A stretch of DNA of 64,000 nt from Caballeronia pedi (GCF_001544915.2 NZ_FCOE02000008.1:1-64000); one strand, 5' to 3'; positions 52,199-61,359 are shown, numbered from the stretch's first letter. The notes: a model not told the origin generated them from the letters alone. Translations and numbers: made by a program.

Positions 52199-52765
52199 AT
52201 GAGCAGTCTTGCGCCGGAAAACGTAATCGCGTCACAAAAGGCCGGAGTCGATACGACCTTCGGTCTCGCCGCACGAGCCGTGGAGGGTTTCGAGAAACTG
52301 GTCGATCTGAACGTGCGTACGGTCCGGACGGCGATCGACGAACATCAGGCGCTCATCGCGCGATCGCTGTCCGTGCGCGATCCGCAGGAATTCTTCGCGC
52401 TTCAGAACCAGCAAGTGCAAGCCGGCGCGCAGCGCGTGCAATCGTACTGGCTGAGCGTCTACGAGATTGCGGCCGGCGTGCGCGGCGGCTACCTCCAGGC
52501 GGCGCAGGATCAGATCGAGAAGTCGCAGCGCAACGTGCAGGCGTTCGTCCAGAGCCTCGCGAGCAACGCGCCCGCCGGCAGCGAAGCCGTGGTGACGGCA
52601 TGGAAGACGGCGATCGACGCCGCGACGGAATCGGCGAATTCGGCTTATGAAGCCGCCAAGAGAGCCGCGCAGCAAGTGGTCGAAGCCGCGCAGAACGACG
52701 CCAGCGTCGCGAGCCAGACGGCCGTGCGCGCCGTGTCGTCGAAAACGGCCAGCGCGAAGAAGTAA
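52199..52765 (+). CDS. phaP: Phasin (PHA granule-associated protein)
   Basis: A 188-residue phasin, the main protein coat of polyhydroxyalkanoate granules. It starts 'MSSLAPENVIASQKAGVDTTFGLAARAVEGFEKLVDLNVRTV', followed by long amphipathic helices and an Ala/Lys/Ser-rich tail. The ATG at 52199 has GGAG six bases upstream; an ATG at 52187 is less well placed. It has its own promoter with a PhaR-like element and a strong terminator. Confidence 0.92.
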   Translation: MSSLAPENVIASQKAGVDTTFGLAARAVEGFEKLVDLNVRTVRTAIDEHQALIARSLSVRDPQEFFALQNQQVQAGAQRVQSYWLSVYEIAAGVRGGYLQAAQDQIEKSQRNVQAFVQSLASNAPAGSEAVVTAWKTAIDAATESANSAYEAAKRAAQQVVEAAQNDASVASQTAVRAVSSKTASAKK

Positions 52766-52782
52766 CCTCGCGAGCAGTCAGG

Positions 52783-52812
52783 AAAAGGCGGACGCGGTCC
52801 GCCTTTTTCTTT
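52783..52812. terminator. Terminator between phasin and the convergent gene
   Basis: The stem AAAAGGCGGAC / GTCCGCCTTTTT has a three-base loop and a T-tract on the plus strand (TTTTTCTTTTT) and a shorter one on the minus strand. It starts 18 bp after the phasin stop and just before the end of the convergent gene. Confidence 0.9.
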
Positions 52813-52817
52813 TTGCG

Positions 52818-53186
52818 TCAGCCGCCCAGACTCGTCAGAACGAGTTCATGCGAACGGCCGATCCACACGGCAGAATCGCGATGATCGACGAGCGCATCGC
52901 CCGTATTCGGATGCATGAAGACGTCGAGCGCGCCGTGATTGAGCGTGAGCCACGCGAGCATCGGCGCGAGCAGGTCGCCACCGAATCCCAGCTGGAACGA
53001 CCACATCGGATGCGGTCCGACCGGTCGTTCGTGAAAGCGGCCGAGGCGCAACGCGCCGTTTTGCAGCTCGCCCGCGAACCGCCCTTCAATGACGAGCCGC
53101 AATTGCCACGCGGCGTCGCGGCTCACGGCATCGAAATAAACGTGCGCGTGCCAGTCGGCGATCGTGCGGGTGTGCGTGGCTTCCAT
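52818..53186 (-). CDS. DOPA 4,5-dioxygenase-like protein
   Basis: A 122-residue protein of the DOPA-dioxygenase-like family. 'DWHAHVYFD' near the N-terminus, 'GRFHERPVGPHPMWSFQLGF' and 'WLTLNHGALDVFMHPNTGD' with conserved histidines are the family signature. The fungal relatives extradiol-cleave DOPA, but many bacterial members have no proven activity. An in-frame TTG at 53207 would extend it. Confidence 0.85.
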   Translation of the reverse strand: MEATHTRTIADWHAHVYFDAVSRDAAWQLRLVIEGRFAGELQNGALRLGRFHERPVGPHPMWSFQLGFGGDLLAPMLAWLTLNHGALDVFMHPNTGDALVDHRDSAVWIGRSHELVLTSLGG

Positions 53187-53239
53187 CGTTTCGTCCGTGC
53201 GCGGCAATATCGAGATGCGTTCATTCTAGCGAAGCGCTC

Positions 53240-53602
53240 TCAGCCGTGTTCGAGCGTCCATAGCAGCGCGCCGTCGTCCCATGCGCGATGATGCCGTGCG
53301 CGCATGCCAATTTCCGAGCCGAATTGCGTCAACACGAAGGCGTCCGCGAAGCGCGTGATTCCGCCGATTCCATCGGGACGCGCAGCCGCTTCCTTCGACA
53401 GACGCTCGATCCAGAGCCAGCCCGCATCGCCGGAAAGCGCGGCAATGCGCACGTGCCGACGCAACACGGCAGCACTTTGCGGCAAGTCCTGATCGACGAC
53501 CCAGATGCGCGTCGATGTCGGGACGACGTCACCCGACGCCTTCCACGGCAGTCCCGCTGCGCCCATCGCGATGAGAAACTCACGCCGCGTCGCGCTCATC
53601 AT
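53240..53602 (-). CDS. Tat-leader hypothetical protein
   Basis: A 120-residue protein with a twin-arginine-type leader ('TRREFLIAMGAAGLPWKASG'). The mature part ('TRIWVVDQDLPQSAAVLRRHVRIAALSGDAGWLWIERL') has no recognised domain and no CxxCH heme site. Its start overlaps the flavoprotein stop by four bases (ATGA), so it is coupled to that gene. It might be a partner or chaperone of the flavoprotein. Confidence 0.65.
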   Translation of the reverse strand: MMSATRREFLIAMGAAGLPWKASGDVVPTSTRIWVVDQDLPQSAAVLRRHVRIAALSGDAGWLWIERLSKEAAARPDGIGGITRFADAFVLTQFGSEIGMRARHHRAWDDGALLWTLEHG

Positions 53603-55185
53603 CCGTCCCGCGCAAAAGGCTTCGACGGCCAGATGCCCTGCTTGCCCGGCGACAAAATGCCGTTCGGATCGAGCGCGTGCTTGATCGTTTCCGATAGCCG
53701 CATCGACGCGTGATCGTTGAAATCGTATTGGGCGGCGGCGAGATCCATATACGCGAGATGCGTCCGATATTGCCCGTAGCCCGCCGCGCCCGCATCGCGG
53801 ATCAGCGTTTCGATCAACGCGCCCGCCGCGCGCGACTGTTTCGGATCGTCGCGATCGAAAATCGCCGCGAAGATGTGATGCATCGCGCGCTCTCCCACCG
53901 TGAAACCGCCGTAATAGTCGAAGCCGGATTGCGCGGCACGCTCGCGGACCATGCGCACCTGTCTGACGGCATCGCGTCCGATTGGCGGGCAGACCGGCGA
54001 GAAATCGATATGCGCGCCCGAGCCGCCGCGCCAGTTCAGCAGGCTGAATGCTTCGAGACCAGGAATGCCGACCTGCGCGCGATCGCCGCCGCCCTCGGGT
54101 TCCACGACGCCCTCGCGATACGGCATCTCGAAGAGCGTCGCGCCCGCGATCGCCTCGAAGCGGGCGTGGACGATATCGCGCCGCGCCTTCACGAGCGATT
54201 CCGGGCCGTACAGGCAGAAGCGCAGATTCCAGCGCCCGATGCCGATCCTGCGCGCCATCGCGTCGATGGCGTCGTCGGGCATGGCGCCTTCGCCGTCATA
54301 CCACTGTTTGCGCGTCGACACGCCCGCCGCCCAGCGCACCGCGCTTTCGATGACCGCGTTGCTCTGAATCGTGCCGTCGCGCCTGAGCGGGCGCAGCGTA
54401 TCGACGATGGCTTCCAGATCGTCCTCGCGCGCGAATGCGTAGCGGCAGATCATGTAGCCCTCGGGCGCGGGCATGAGCCAGATGCCCAGCTTGGTGACGA
54501 CGCCGAAGTTCGACTGCATGAACATGCCGTCATAAGACGGCCCGAAGCCACTTTTGAACACCTGCCAGTCGCGGCTCGACGACATCGCGCCCATGCCGGT
54601 GCGCATCACATCGCCGTTCGCGAGCACGACTTCCATGCCGCACTGGTTGGCCGCGTGATCGCCGTAAGGCGTCGTGCCGTAGCCGCGTTCGAGCGTGTTG
54701 CCGATCACGCTGCCCCATCCGGCGGCGGGCGGATCGAGCCAGAAACGCCGTGGCGTGCCGAGCGCGCGATGCAGGTCGTAGTACGTCACGCCCGGCTCGA
54801 CGAGCGCATGACCCAGGGTTTCATCGATCTCGATGATGCGGTTCATCCGCCGCAAATCGAGCACGACGCAACCGCGCATGCGCGGGGCCGCGCCGCCGTA
54901 TGCGAAATTGCGTCCCGTCGAGACCGTCCAGAGCGGCACGCGATACCGGTTAGCCACTGCGAGGACCGCTCGGACGCCTTTGACATCGTTCGGCAGCACG
55001 ACGGCGGACGGCGCATGCGCCGACGCATCGCCGGGCGCGAACGGATCGAGATATGAAGCGACATCGCTCGACAGCACCGCATCGCCGCCGAGTGCCGCTG
55101 CGAAATCCGCGAGCGCCGCGCGAAACTGCGCCGCCGACAGGCCTGGCGGCAACGGCGCGACGCCGGGGACGACAGACGCGCTCAA
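53599..55185 (-). CDS. VAO/4-cresol dehydrogenase-type flavoprotein
   Basis: A 528-residue flavin oxidoreductase of the vanillyl-alcohol oxidase/p-cresol methylhydroxylase family, with the FAD-binding PP-loop near 'WTVSTGRNFAYGGAAPRMRGCVVLDLRRMNRI', the 'ERGYGTTPYGDH' segment and the C-terminal 'ALDPNGILSPGKQGIWPSKPF'. Relatives oxidise para-alkylphenols. The preferred start is a TTG at 55185 that overlaps the lipoprotein stop (TATTGA), giving a length near that of PchF (521). There is no cytochrome subunit gene alongside. Confidence 0.82.
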   Translation of the reverse strand: MSASVVPGVAPLPPGLSAAQFRAALADFAAALGGDAVLSSDVASYLDPFAPGDASAHAPSAVVLPNDVKGVRAVLAVANRYRVPLWTVSTGRNFAYGGAAPRMRGCVVLDLRRMNRIIEIDETLGHALVEPGVTYYDLHRALGTPRRFWLDPPAAGWGSVIGNTLERGYGTTPYGDHAANQCGMEVVLANGDVMRTGMGAMSSSRDWQVFKSGFGPSYDGMFMQSNFGVVTKLGIWLMPAPEGYMICRYAFAREDDLEAIVDTLRPLRRDGTIQSNAVIESAVRWAAGVSTRKQWYDGEGAMPDDAIDAMARRIGIGRWNLRFCLYGPESLVKARRDIVHARFEAIAGATLFEMPYREGVVEPEGGGDRAQVGIPGLEAFSLLNWRGGSGAHIDFSPVCPPIGRDAVRQVRMVRERAAQSGFDYYGGFTVGERAMHHIFAAIFDRDDPKQSRAAGALIETLIRDAGAAGYGQYRTHLAYMDLAAAQYDFNDHASMRLSETIKHALDPNGILSPGKQGIWPSKPFARDG

Positions 55186-55310
55186 TATCCGCCGCTGCTG
55201 CCGCTGCTGGATGTCGTGCCCGATGACGTCGAACCGCCATCGGTCTGACATCCCGCGAGCAGGCCGGCGAGGAGCGCGAGCACGACTGTTGCAACTCTGG
55301 CGAGTTTCAT
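55182..55310 (-). CDS. Small Ser/Gly-rich lipoprotein (42 aa)
   Basis: A 42-residue lipoprotein: 'MKLARVATVVLALLAGLLAGC' is a leader with a lipobox LLAGC, followed by a Thr/Ser/Gly-rich tail ending 'SGGY'. GGAGG is well placed before the ATG at 55310. The stop overlaps the flavoprotein TTG start by three bases. The mature peptide is only about 22 residues. Confidence 0.75.
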   Translation of the reverse strand: MKLARVATVVLALLAGLLAGCQTDGGSTSSGTTSSSGSSGGY

Positions 55311-55465
55311 GAAATGACCTCCGAAAGGATTGAAAAGCCAGGCGCGGCGATTAAACCGCTTGTCCATTAAACGCGCGGCGGACCGTCGATATTCCTTCGC
55401 GAAACCGTGTGAGACAATTTCGCGCCGCGCAAAGCCTTCGCGCGAACTCTCACTCACGTCACGCG

Positions 55466-56875
55466 ATGAAGCGCTATCAAGCCCTTGCCGACACGATGGC
55501 CGCCGAGATTCGCGCGGGCCGGCTGGCCGTCGGCACGCGTCTGCCTTCGGTGCGACATCTGACGACGCAATACGGCGTCGGGCAATCCACGGTCTTTCGC
55601 GCGTATTACCTGCTCGAAGAGTGGGGGCTGATTCGCGCGCGCGAGCGCTCCGGCTATTACGTCGCGCCCGGCGCTACGCTGCCGCCGCAAGCGCCGCCGC
55701 CCGTCCCGCTCACGGAGCCCGCGCCCATCGACGTGAGCAGTCTCGTCTTTTCCGTGCTCGATGCCGTCAAGCGTCCGGACATCGTGCCGCTGGGTTCGGC
55801 GTTTCCGTCGCCCGCGCTCTTTCCGTTGGCGCGTCTCGCGAAGTCGCTCGCGCACGCAGCCCGCATGCTCGATCCGTGGAGCACCGTCGTCGACATGCCG
55901 CCGGGCAACGAGCAGCTGCGGCGGCAGATCGCGCTGCGTTACATCGGCATGGGCATCGCGCAGCCGGTGGACGAACTCATCGTCACGAACGGCGCGATGG
56001 AAGCGCTCACGCTCTGTCTGATGGCGGTGACGAAGCCGGGCGATGTCGTCGCGATCGAATCGCCGTGCTTCTATGCGGCGCTGCAGGCGGTCGAACATCT
56101 GGGACTGCGCGCGGTGGAAATTCCCGTCGATCCGCGTGACGGTCTCGATCTCGACGTGCTCGCCGAAGCGCTCGACAAACATCCGGTGCGCGCGTGCTGG
56201 TTCATGACGAACTTCCAGAATCCGACCGGCGTCACGCTGGCCGTCGAGAAAAAGCGCGCGCTCGTCGCGTTGCTCGCGAAGCACGAGGTTCCGCTCATCG
56301 AGGACGACGTCTACGGCGAGCTGCATTTCGCGCAGGATCGCCCACCGCCCGCGAAAGCCTTCGATACCAAAGGGCTCGTGATGCATTGCGCATCGCTGTC
56401 GAAGACGCTCGCGCCGGGTTATCGGCTCGGCTGGGTCGCGGCGGGCCGCCACGCCGGTGCGATCCGGCGTCTCAAGCTGATGACGAGCATCTCGACCAGC
56501 ATCCCGATCCAGGCGGGCATCGCGGACTATCTTCAGCATGGCGGCTTCGACAAGCATCTGCGCAAGCTGCGCGGCGCCCTGCTCGCGCAACGCGACGCGA
56601 TGGAGCAGGCCATCGCGCGCTGGCTGCCGCCGGACGTCGCGTGCGTGCGGCCGGACGGCGGCTACTTCATGTGGCTGCAACTGGCCGGACACGTCGACGC
56701 GATGCAGTTGCATCGGCGCGCGCTCGAACACGGCATCAACGTGACGCCAGGACCGATCTTCTCCGCGCGCCACGCGTTCGGGAATCACGTGCGTATCAAC
56801 TTCGGCCATCCGTGGTCGCCGCAGATCGAAAGCGCGATGAAAACGCTCGGCACGCTGTTGCGCGCGGCATCCTGA
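55466..56875 (+). CDS. MocR-type GntR/aminotransferase regulator
   Basis: A 469-residue MocR regulator: a GntR winged helix (about residues 5-70, 'LPSVRHLTTQYGVGQSTVFRAYYLLEEWGLI') followed by a fold-type I aminotransferase domain with PLP lysine K313 in 'CASLSKTLAPGYRLGW'. It is divergent from the lipoprotein-flavoprotein-Tat gene set, with 155 bp between, making that set the likely target. Its effector is unknown. Confidence 0.9.
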   Translation: MKRYQALADTMAAEIRAGRLAVGTRLPSVRHLTTQYGVGQSTVFRAYYLLEEWGLIRARERSGYYVAPGATLPPQAPPPVPLTEPAPIDVSSLVFSVLDAVKRPDIVPLGSAFPSPALFPLARLAKSLAHAARMLDPWSTVVDMPPGNEQLRRQIALRYIGMGIAQPVDELIVTNGAMEALTLCLMAVTKPGDVVAIESPCFYAALQAVEHLGLRAVEIPVDPRDGLDLDVLAEALDKHPVRACWFMTNFQNPTGVTLAVEKKRALVALLAKHEVPLIEDDVYGELHFAQDRPPPAKAFDTKGLVMHCASLSKTLAPGYRLGWVAAGRHAGAIRRLKLMTSISTSIPIQAGIADYLQHGGFDKHLRKLRGALLAQRDAMEQAIARWLPPDVACVRPDGGYFMWLQLAGHVDAMQLHRRALEHGINVTPGPIFSARHAFGNHVRINFGHPWSPQIESAMKTLGTLLRAAS

Positions 56876-56910
56876 AACGCGCTTTGCGTCGATAAGCGCA
56901 TGCTAGACTG

Positions 56911-56926
56911 CTGTACATGCATACAG
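56911..56926. promoter_or_regulatory. LexA (SOS) box over the helicase start codon
   Basis: CTGTACATGCATACAG matches the CTG-N10-CAG LexA consensus and is a near-perfect palindrome. It overlaps the ATG of the nuclease-helicase gene and sits just after a TAGACT -10 candidate at 56904-56909. LexA binding would block transcription until DNA damage. Confidence 0.8.
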
Positions 56927-59238
56927 TACCCGAGCCCGCCTACACGGTCGCCGTGCGCGCGCTGTGCGAGTTCACGGCGAAGCAGGGCGATCTCGATCTG
57001 CGCTTCACGCCGACGCCGAGCGCGCAGGAAGGCGTCGCGGGCCACGTGACCGTCACGGGCCGGCGGCCGGCCGGATACCAGAAAGAGATTTCGCTGTCGG
57101 AAACGTGGGGGCCGCTGTGCGTGCGCGGCCGCGCCGACGGCTACGATCCCGCGCTCAACCGGCTCGAAGAGATCAAGACGCATCGCGGCAGGCTCGAATC
57201 GATGCCGCAGAATCATCGGCATCTGCATTGGGCGCAGGCGCGCGTCTACGGGCATCTGATGTGCCGCAAGCTCGGGCTCGACGCCATCGAGATCGCGCTC
57301 GTCTATTTCGATATCGTCGATCAGAGCGAGAGCGTGCTCGTCGAGACGCAGACGGCCAGCGCGCTCGCCGCGCATTTCGAGGCGCAGTGCGAACGCTTCA
57401 TCGCGTGGGCGCGGCAGGAACTCGCGCACGCCGCCGCGCGCGACGCCGCACTCTCCGCGCTCGCGTTTCCGCACGCGGATTTCCGGCCCGGCCAGCGCGC
57501 GCTCGCGGAAGCGGTGTATCGCTCGGCAGTGTCCGGGCGCTGTCTCGCCGTGCAGGCGCCGACAGGCATCGGCAAGACCGTCGGCACGCTCTTTCCGCTG
57601 CTCAAGGCGTGGCCGGGCCAGCGACTCGACAAAATCTTCTTTCTCACCGCGAAGAGCGCGGGACGCCAGTTGGCGCTCGATGCGCTGACGACGCTCGCCG
57701 CGACGCCCTTGCGCGTTGTCGAACTCGTCGCGCGCGACAAGGCCTGTGAGTATCCAGATCGCGCGTGTCACGGCGAATCGTGTCCGCTCGCGCGCGGCTT
57801 CTACGATCGCCTCGCCGATGCGCGTGCCGCCGCGCTCCAATGCGCGCAGCTCGATCGCGCGTCGATCGCCGAGGTCGCGCGGGGGCATGAGGTCTGTCCG
57901 TACTATCTGAGCCAGGAACTGTCGCGTTGGGGCGACGTGATCGTCGGCGATTACAACTACTACTTCGATACCAGCGCGATGCTGTTCGCGCTCGCGGAGG
58001 CGAATCGCTGGCGCGTGGCGGTGCTCGTCGACGAAGCTCACAATCTCGTCGAACGCGCGCGCAGCATGTATTCCGCGACGCTCGATCAGGCCGCCTTCAA
58101 CGCGATGCGCCGTGGCGCGCCGCCGTTGCTGAAGAACGCGTTCAGCCGTGTCGCGCGAAGCTGGAACGAGACGGCGAGCGACCAGCACGCCGCCGGCGTC
58201 GAATACGCGGCGCATCCGGAATCGCCCGCGCGGTTTCTGAACGCGCTCGGGCAGGCCGTCTCGCTGATGACCGAAACGCTCGGCGAGCAACCCGACGTCT
58301 TCACGCCCGACACCCTGCGTTTCTATTTCGATGCGCTGCATTTCACGCGCATCGCTGAGCGTTTCGGGACGCACTCGATCTTCGACATCACCCTCACGGG
58401 CGCGGCTTCGGGCCCGAAAAAGCGCAACGCCGTGCTCTGCCTGCGTAACGTGATCCCCGCGCCACACATCGCGCCGCGTTTCGCGCGCGCGCACTGCGTC
58501 GCGCTCTTTTCCGCGACGCTCACGCCCGCGCATTTCTACGCCGATACGCTCGGACTGCCGCAGTCGAGCGTGCGTATCGATGTCGACTCGCCCTTTTCCG
58601 CCGATCAGCTCGACGTGCGCGCGATCGCCGATCTGTCCACGCGCTATCGCGACCGCGAGCGCTCGGTGGATCGCATCGCGGATCTCATCGCTGCGCAGTA
58701 CTTCCGTGCCGAAGGCAACTATCTGAGCTTCTTCAGCAGCTTCGACTATCTCGCGCAAGTGGCGGCGGCGCTTGCGGCGCGGCATCCGTCGATTCCATGC
58801 TGGCAGCAGTCCCGCGCGATGAGCGAGGCAGCGCAACGCGAGTTTCTCGCGCGCTTCGTGCCCGATGGACGCGGCGTCGGCTTCGCGGTGCTGGGCGGCG
58901 CGTTCGGCGAGGCGATCGACTTGCCTGGCACGCGGCTCATCGGCGCATTCGTCGCGACGCTCGGCCTGCCGCAGTTGAATCCCGTCAACGAGCAGATGAA
59001 GGCGCGCATGCACGAAGCGTTCGGCGAAGGCTACGCGTATACGTATCTCTTTCCCGGCTTGCAGAAAGTCGTGCAGGCGGCGGGCCGCGTGATTCGCGGG
59101 CCGCTCGATCGCGGCGTGCTCTTTCTGATCGACGACCGCTTTGCGCGCGCCGAGGTGCGGCGCCTTCTGCCCGCGTGGTGGCAGGTGAAGGTGCTGCGGC
59201 AACTCGACCTGAGCGTTCCGGCGGATTCGACCATTTAG
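56917..59238 (+). CDS. Cas4-like nuclease/XPD-type helicase fusion
   Basis: A 773-residue DNA-repair protein. The N-terminal PD-(D/E)xK nuclease domain has D74 ('GRADGYD'), E85-I-K87 and the RecB/Cas4-type QxxxY motif Q107-Y111. The XPD/DinG-like superfamily 2 helicase follows: Walker A 'APTGIGKT' (214-221), four Fe-S cysteines C277, C284, C289 and C327, DEAH at 372-375, and motif VI 'QAAGRVIRGPLDRG'. It probably unwinds 5'-3' and trims DNA ends. A LexA box covers the start codon. The substrate is unknown. Confidence 0.9.
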   Translation: MHTVPEPAYTVAVRALCEFTAKQGDLDLRFTPTPSAQEGVAGHVTVTGRRPAGYQKEISLSETWGPLCVRGRADGYDPALNRLEEIKTHRGRLESMPQNHRHLHWAQARVYGHLMCRKLGLDAIEIALVYFDIVDQSESVLVETQTASALAAHFEAQCERFIAWARQELAHAAARDAALSALAFPHADFRPGQRALAEAVYRSAVSGRCLAVQAPTGIGKTVGTLFPLLKAWPGQRLDKIFFLTAKSAGRQLALDALTTLAATPLRVVELVARDKACEYPDRACHGESCPLARGFYDRLADARAAALQCAQLDRASIAEVARGHEVCPYYLSQELSRWGDVIVGDYNYYFDTSAMLFALAEANRWRVAVLVDEAHNLVERARSMYSATLDQAAFNAMRRGAPPLLKNAFSRVARSWNETASDQHAAGVEYAAHPESPARFLNALGQAVSLMTETLGEQPDVFTPDTLRFYFDALHFTRIAERFGTHSIFDITLTGAASGPKKRNAVLCLRNVIPAPHIAPRFARAHCVALFSATLTPAHFYADTLGLPQSSVRIDVDSPFSADQLDVRAIADLSTRYRDRERSVDRIADLIAAQYFRAEGNYLSFFSSFDYLAQVAAALAARHPSIPCWQQSRAMSEAAQREFLARFVPDGRGVGFAVLGGAFGEAIDLPGTRLIGAFVATLGLPQLNPVNEQMKARMHEAFGEGYAYTYLFPGLQKVVQAAGRVIRGPLDRGVLFLIDDRFARAEVRRLLPAWWQVKVLRQLDLSVPADSTI

Positions 59239-59358
59239 ACCGGCGCGACGCCGCCGTTAACTGGTCAGATCGCGGGCATTTGTCTTGCTGCGCTTTGGCG
59301 CCTGAGGACGCGCAGATGTCGCTTAACGGGCCGCCAGAGCCCTCTATTGGAGAACCCC

Positions 59359-59853
59359 ATGTCTATCGCTCAAACCCCGCGACCCATTGACGCGCTCGAC
59401 ATGCTCGAAGCCGATCACCGTGCGATCGAACAATTGTTCGATGCCTTCGAACGCGCCGACGCCGGCGACTTCGCTCGCAGGAACGCGCTCGCTCAGCGCG
59501 CGTGCGAGTTGCTGACGATTCACACGATCGTCGAGGAAGAATTGTTGTATGGCGACGCCCAGCATGCGCTCGCCGCGCACGAACGCATCGATGTGGACGA
59601 GGCCTATGTCGAGCATTTTCTCGTCAAGACGCTGATCGAGCGGCTCACGAACCTGAAAGCCGGCGAAGACGGCTTCGACGCGACGTTCAAGGTGCTCAAG
59701 GAAAACACGACGCATCACATCGAGGAAGAGGAATCGACGCTTTTTCCGGAAGTGCGCAGAGCCAAGATGGAGCTCGTTGCGCTCGGCGCGAAGATGGCTG
59801 CGCGCAAGGCCGCGCTGCAGGAGCGCATCGCGGAAACCGCGATAGCGCATTGA
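59359..59853 (+). CDS. Hemerythrin domain protein
   Basis: A 164-residue four-helix hemerythrin-like protein. Likely di-iron ligands are in 'LEADHRAIEQLFDAFE', 'IHTIVEEELLYG', 'VEHFLVKTLIERL' and 'HHIEEEESTLFPEV'. It may bind oxygen, NO or iron. The ATG at 59359 follows GGAGA. The next gene starts 94 bp later on the same strand. Confidence 0.88.
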   Translation: MSIAQTPRPIDALDMLEADHRAIEQLFDAFERADAGDFARRNALAQRACELLTIHTIVEEELLYGDAQHALAAHERIDVDEAYVEHFLVKTLIERLTNLKAGEDGFDATFKVLKENTTHHIEEEESTLFPEVRRAKMELVALGAKMAARKAALQERIAETAIAH

Positions 59854-59946
59854 CGCCCGGCGCGAATTGCACAGCAAGACCCGGAGTGCGTGAACCGGGC
59901 GCGCGGCTCACACTGCGGGCACGCTCACACACATCCGGAGAAAAAT

Positions 59947-60681
59947 ATGAAGGTGCTCGAACGCGCAACGGCGGCGGATATGGAAGCACGCATCGACGCG
60001 CTCGACTGGGCCGGTCTCGAAGCCCAACTGGACGGCTACGGCTGCGCCACGACGCCCGCGCTCTTCACGCGCGAGGAATGCGAGGCGCTCGCCGCGCAGT
60101 ACGATCGCGACGGGATTTTCCGCAGCCGCGTCGTGATGGAGCGCCACGGCTTCGGGCGCGGCGAATACAAGTACTTCGCGTATCCGTTGCCCGACACGCT
60201 AGAGCGCGTGCGGCGCGCGGTCTATCCGCATCTCGCGCCGGTCGCCAACCGCTGGAATGACGTGATGCGCATCGAGACGCGCTATCCGCGCGAGCACACG
60301 GAGTTCATCGAGCGCTGTCATCGCGCGGGGCAGACGCGGCCGACGCCGCTGTTGCTGCGTTATGTGTCCGGCGATTTCAACTGCCTGCATCAGGATCTCT
60401 ACGGCGAGCACGTGTTCCCGATTCAGATGGCGATCCTGCTTTCCGCGCCCGGCCGCGATTTCACCGGCGGCGAATTCGTGATGACCGAGCAGCGGCCGCG
60501 CATGCAGTCGCGCGCGGAAGTCGTGCCGCTTTCACAGGGCGATGCGGTGTTCTTCGCGGTGCATCATCGGCCGGTGCAGGGCACGCGCGGGCCGTATCGC
60601 GTGAACATGAAGCACGGCGTGAGCCGCCTGCGCTCGGGGCAGCGGCACATGCTGGGAGTGATCTTTCACGACGCGCGGTGA
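59947..60681 (+). CDS. 2OG-Fe(II) oxygenase
   Basis: A 244-residue 2-oxoglutarate/Fe(II) oxygenase. The facial triad is H148-x-D150 ('CLHQDLYGEH') and H223 ('NMKHGVSRL'), with R233 as the likely 2-oxoglutarate anchor. It resembles the prolyl-hydroxylase-like bacterial group with substrate unknown. GGAG precedes the ATG. It converges with ribA, 10 bp away. Confidence 0.88.
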   Translation: MKVLERATAADMEARIDALDWAGLEAQLDGYGCATTPALFTREECEALAAQYDRDGIFRSRVVMERHGFGRGEYKYFAYPLPDTLERVRRAVYPHLAPVANRWNDVMRIETRYPREHTEFIERCHRAGQTRPTPLLLRYVSGDFNCLHQDLYGEHVFPIQMAILLSAPGRDFTGGEFVMTEQRPRMQSRAEVVPLSQGDAVFFAVHHRPVQGTRGPYRVNMKHGVSRLRSGQRHMLGVIFHDAR

Positions 60682-60690
60682 GTGCGGGTC

Positions 60691-61359
60691 TTATTCGTTC
60701 TCGTCGAAGTAATGCCCGAAGCGCGCCTGCTTCGTCTTGATGTAACGCTCGTTTTCCTCGCGCATCGGGATGGCGAGCGCGACGCGTTCGCACACGGGAA
60801 TATCGTGCTTGAGCAGCGTGTCGAACTTCGACGGATTGTTGCTCATCAGGCGCACCGACTTCACGTTCATCGAACGCAGGATCGCGGCGGCGGAGTCGTA
60901 TTCGCGCGCGTCGTCGGGCAGGCCGAGGTGCAGGTTCGCATCGACGGTATCGAGCCCCTGTTCCTGCAGCGCGTACGCGCGGATCTTGTTGGCAAGGCCG
61001 ATGCCGCGCCCTTCATGCCCGCGCAGATACAGCAGAATGCCGCGATCCTCCGCGGCGATATAGCGCAGCGCCAGATCGAGTTGCTCGCCGCAATCGCAGC
61101 GGTAGGAGCCGAAGACATCGCCCGTCACGCATTCGGAATGCAGGCGCGTCAGCACTGAGTCGCCATTGCTCACATCGCCCATCACGAAGGCGATGTGCTC
61201 CACGTCCGTGTGCTTCACGCGATACACGTAAGAGTCGAAAGTGCCGTAGCGGGTCGGAATCGTGGCGGTCGCGACGAGTTCGACATCCGCGCACTCATCG
61301 CACTCGCCGAAGCGGTGTTGCGGGTCCTGCACGTCCTGCGGGGGAGAAGCGGTTTTCAT
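60691..61359 (-). CDS. ribA: GTP cyclohydrolase II
   Basis: A 222-residue enzyme for the first step of riboflavin synthesis. The zinc ligands C77, C88 and C90 lie in '[20 protein letters not shown]', with the same spacing as E. coli RibA (54, 65, 67). '[12 protein letters not shown]' and '[10 protein letters not shown]' are the GTP-binding and catalytic segments. No RibB domain is fused, so this is the short RibA form. It stands alone on the minus strand. Confidence 0.95.
   Translation of the reverse strand: MKTASPPQDVQDPQHRFGECDECADVELVATATIPTRYGTFDSYVYRVKHTDVEHIAFVMGDVSNGDSVLTRLHSECVTGDVFGSYRCDCGEQLDLALRYIAAEDRGILLYLRGHEGRGIGLANKIRAYALQEQGLDTVDANLHLGLPDDAREYDSAAAILRSMNVKSVRLMSNNPSKFDTLLKHDIPVCERVALAIPMREENERYIKTKQARFGHYFDENE

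Noticed and set aside
53240..53602. Cytochrome c partner of the flavoprotein
   Set aside because: There is no CxxCH heme-binding motif and no cysteine in the protein.
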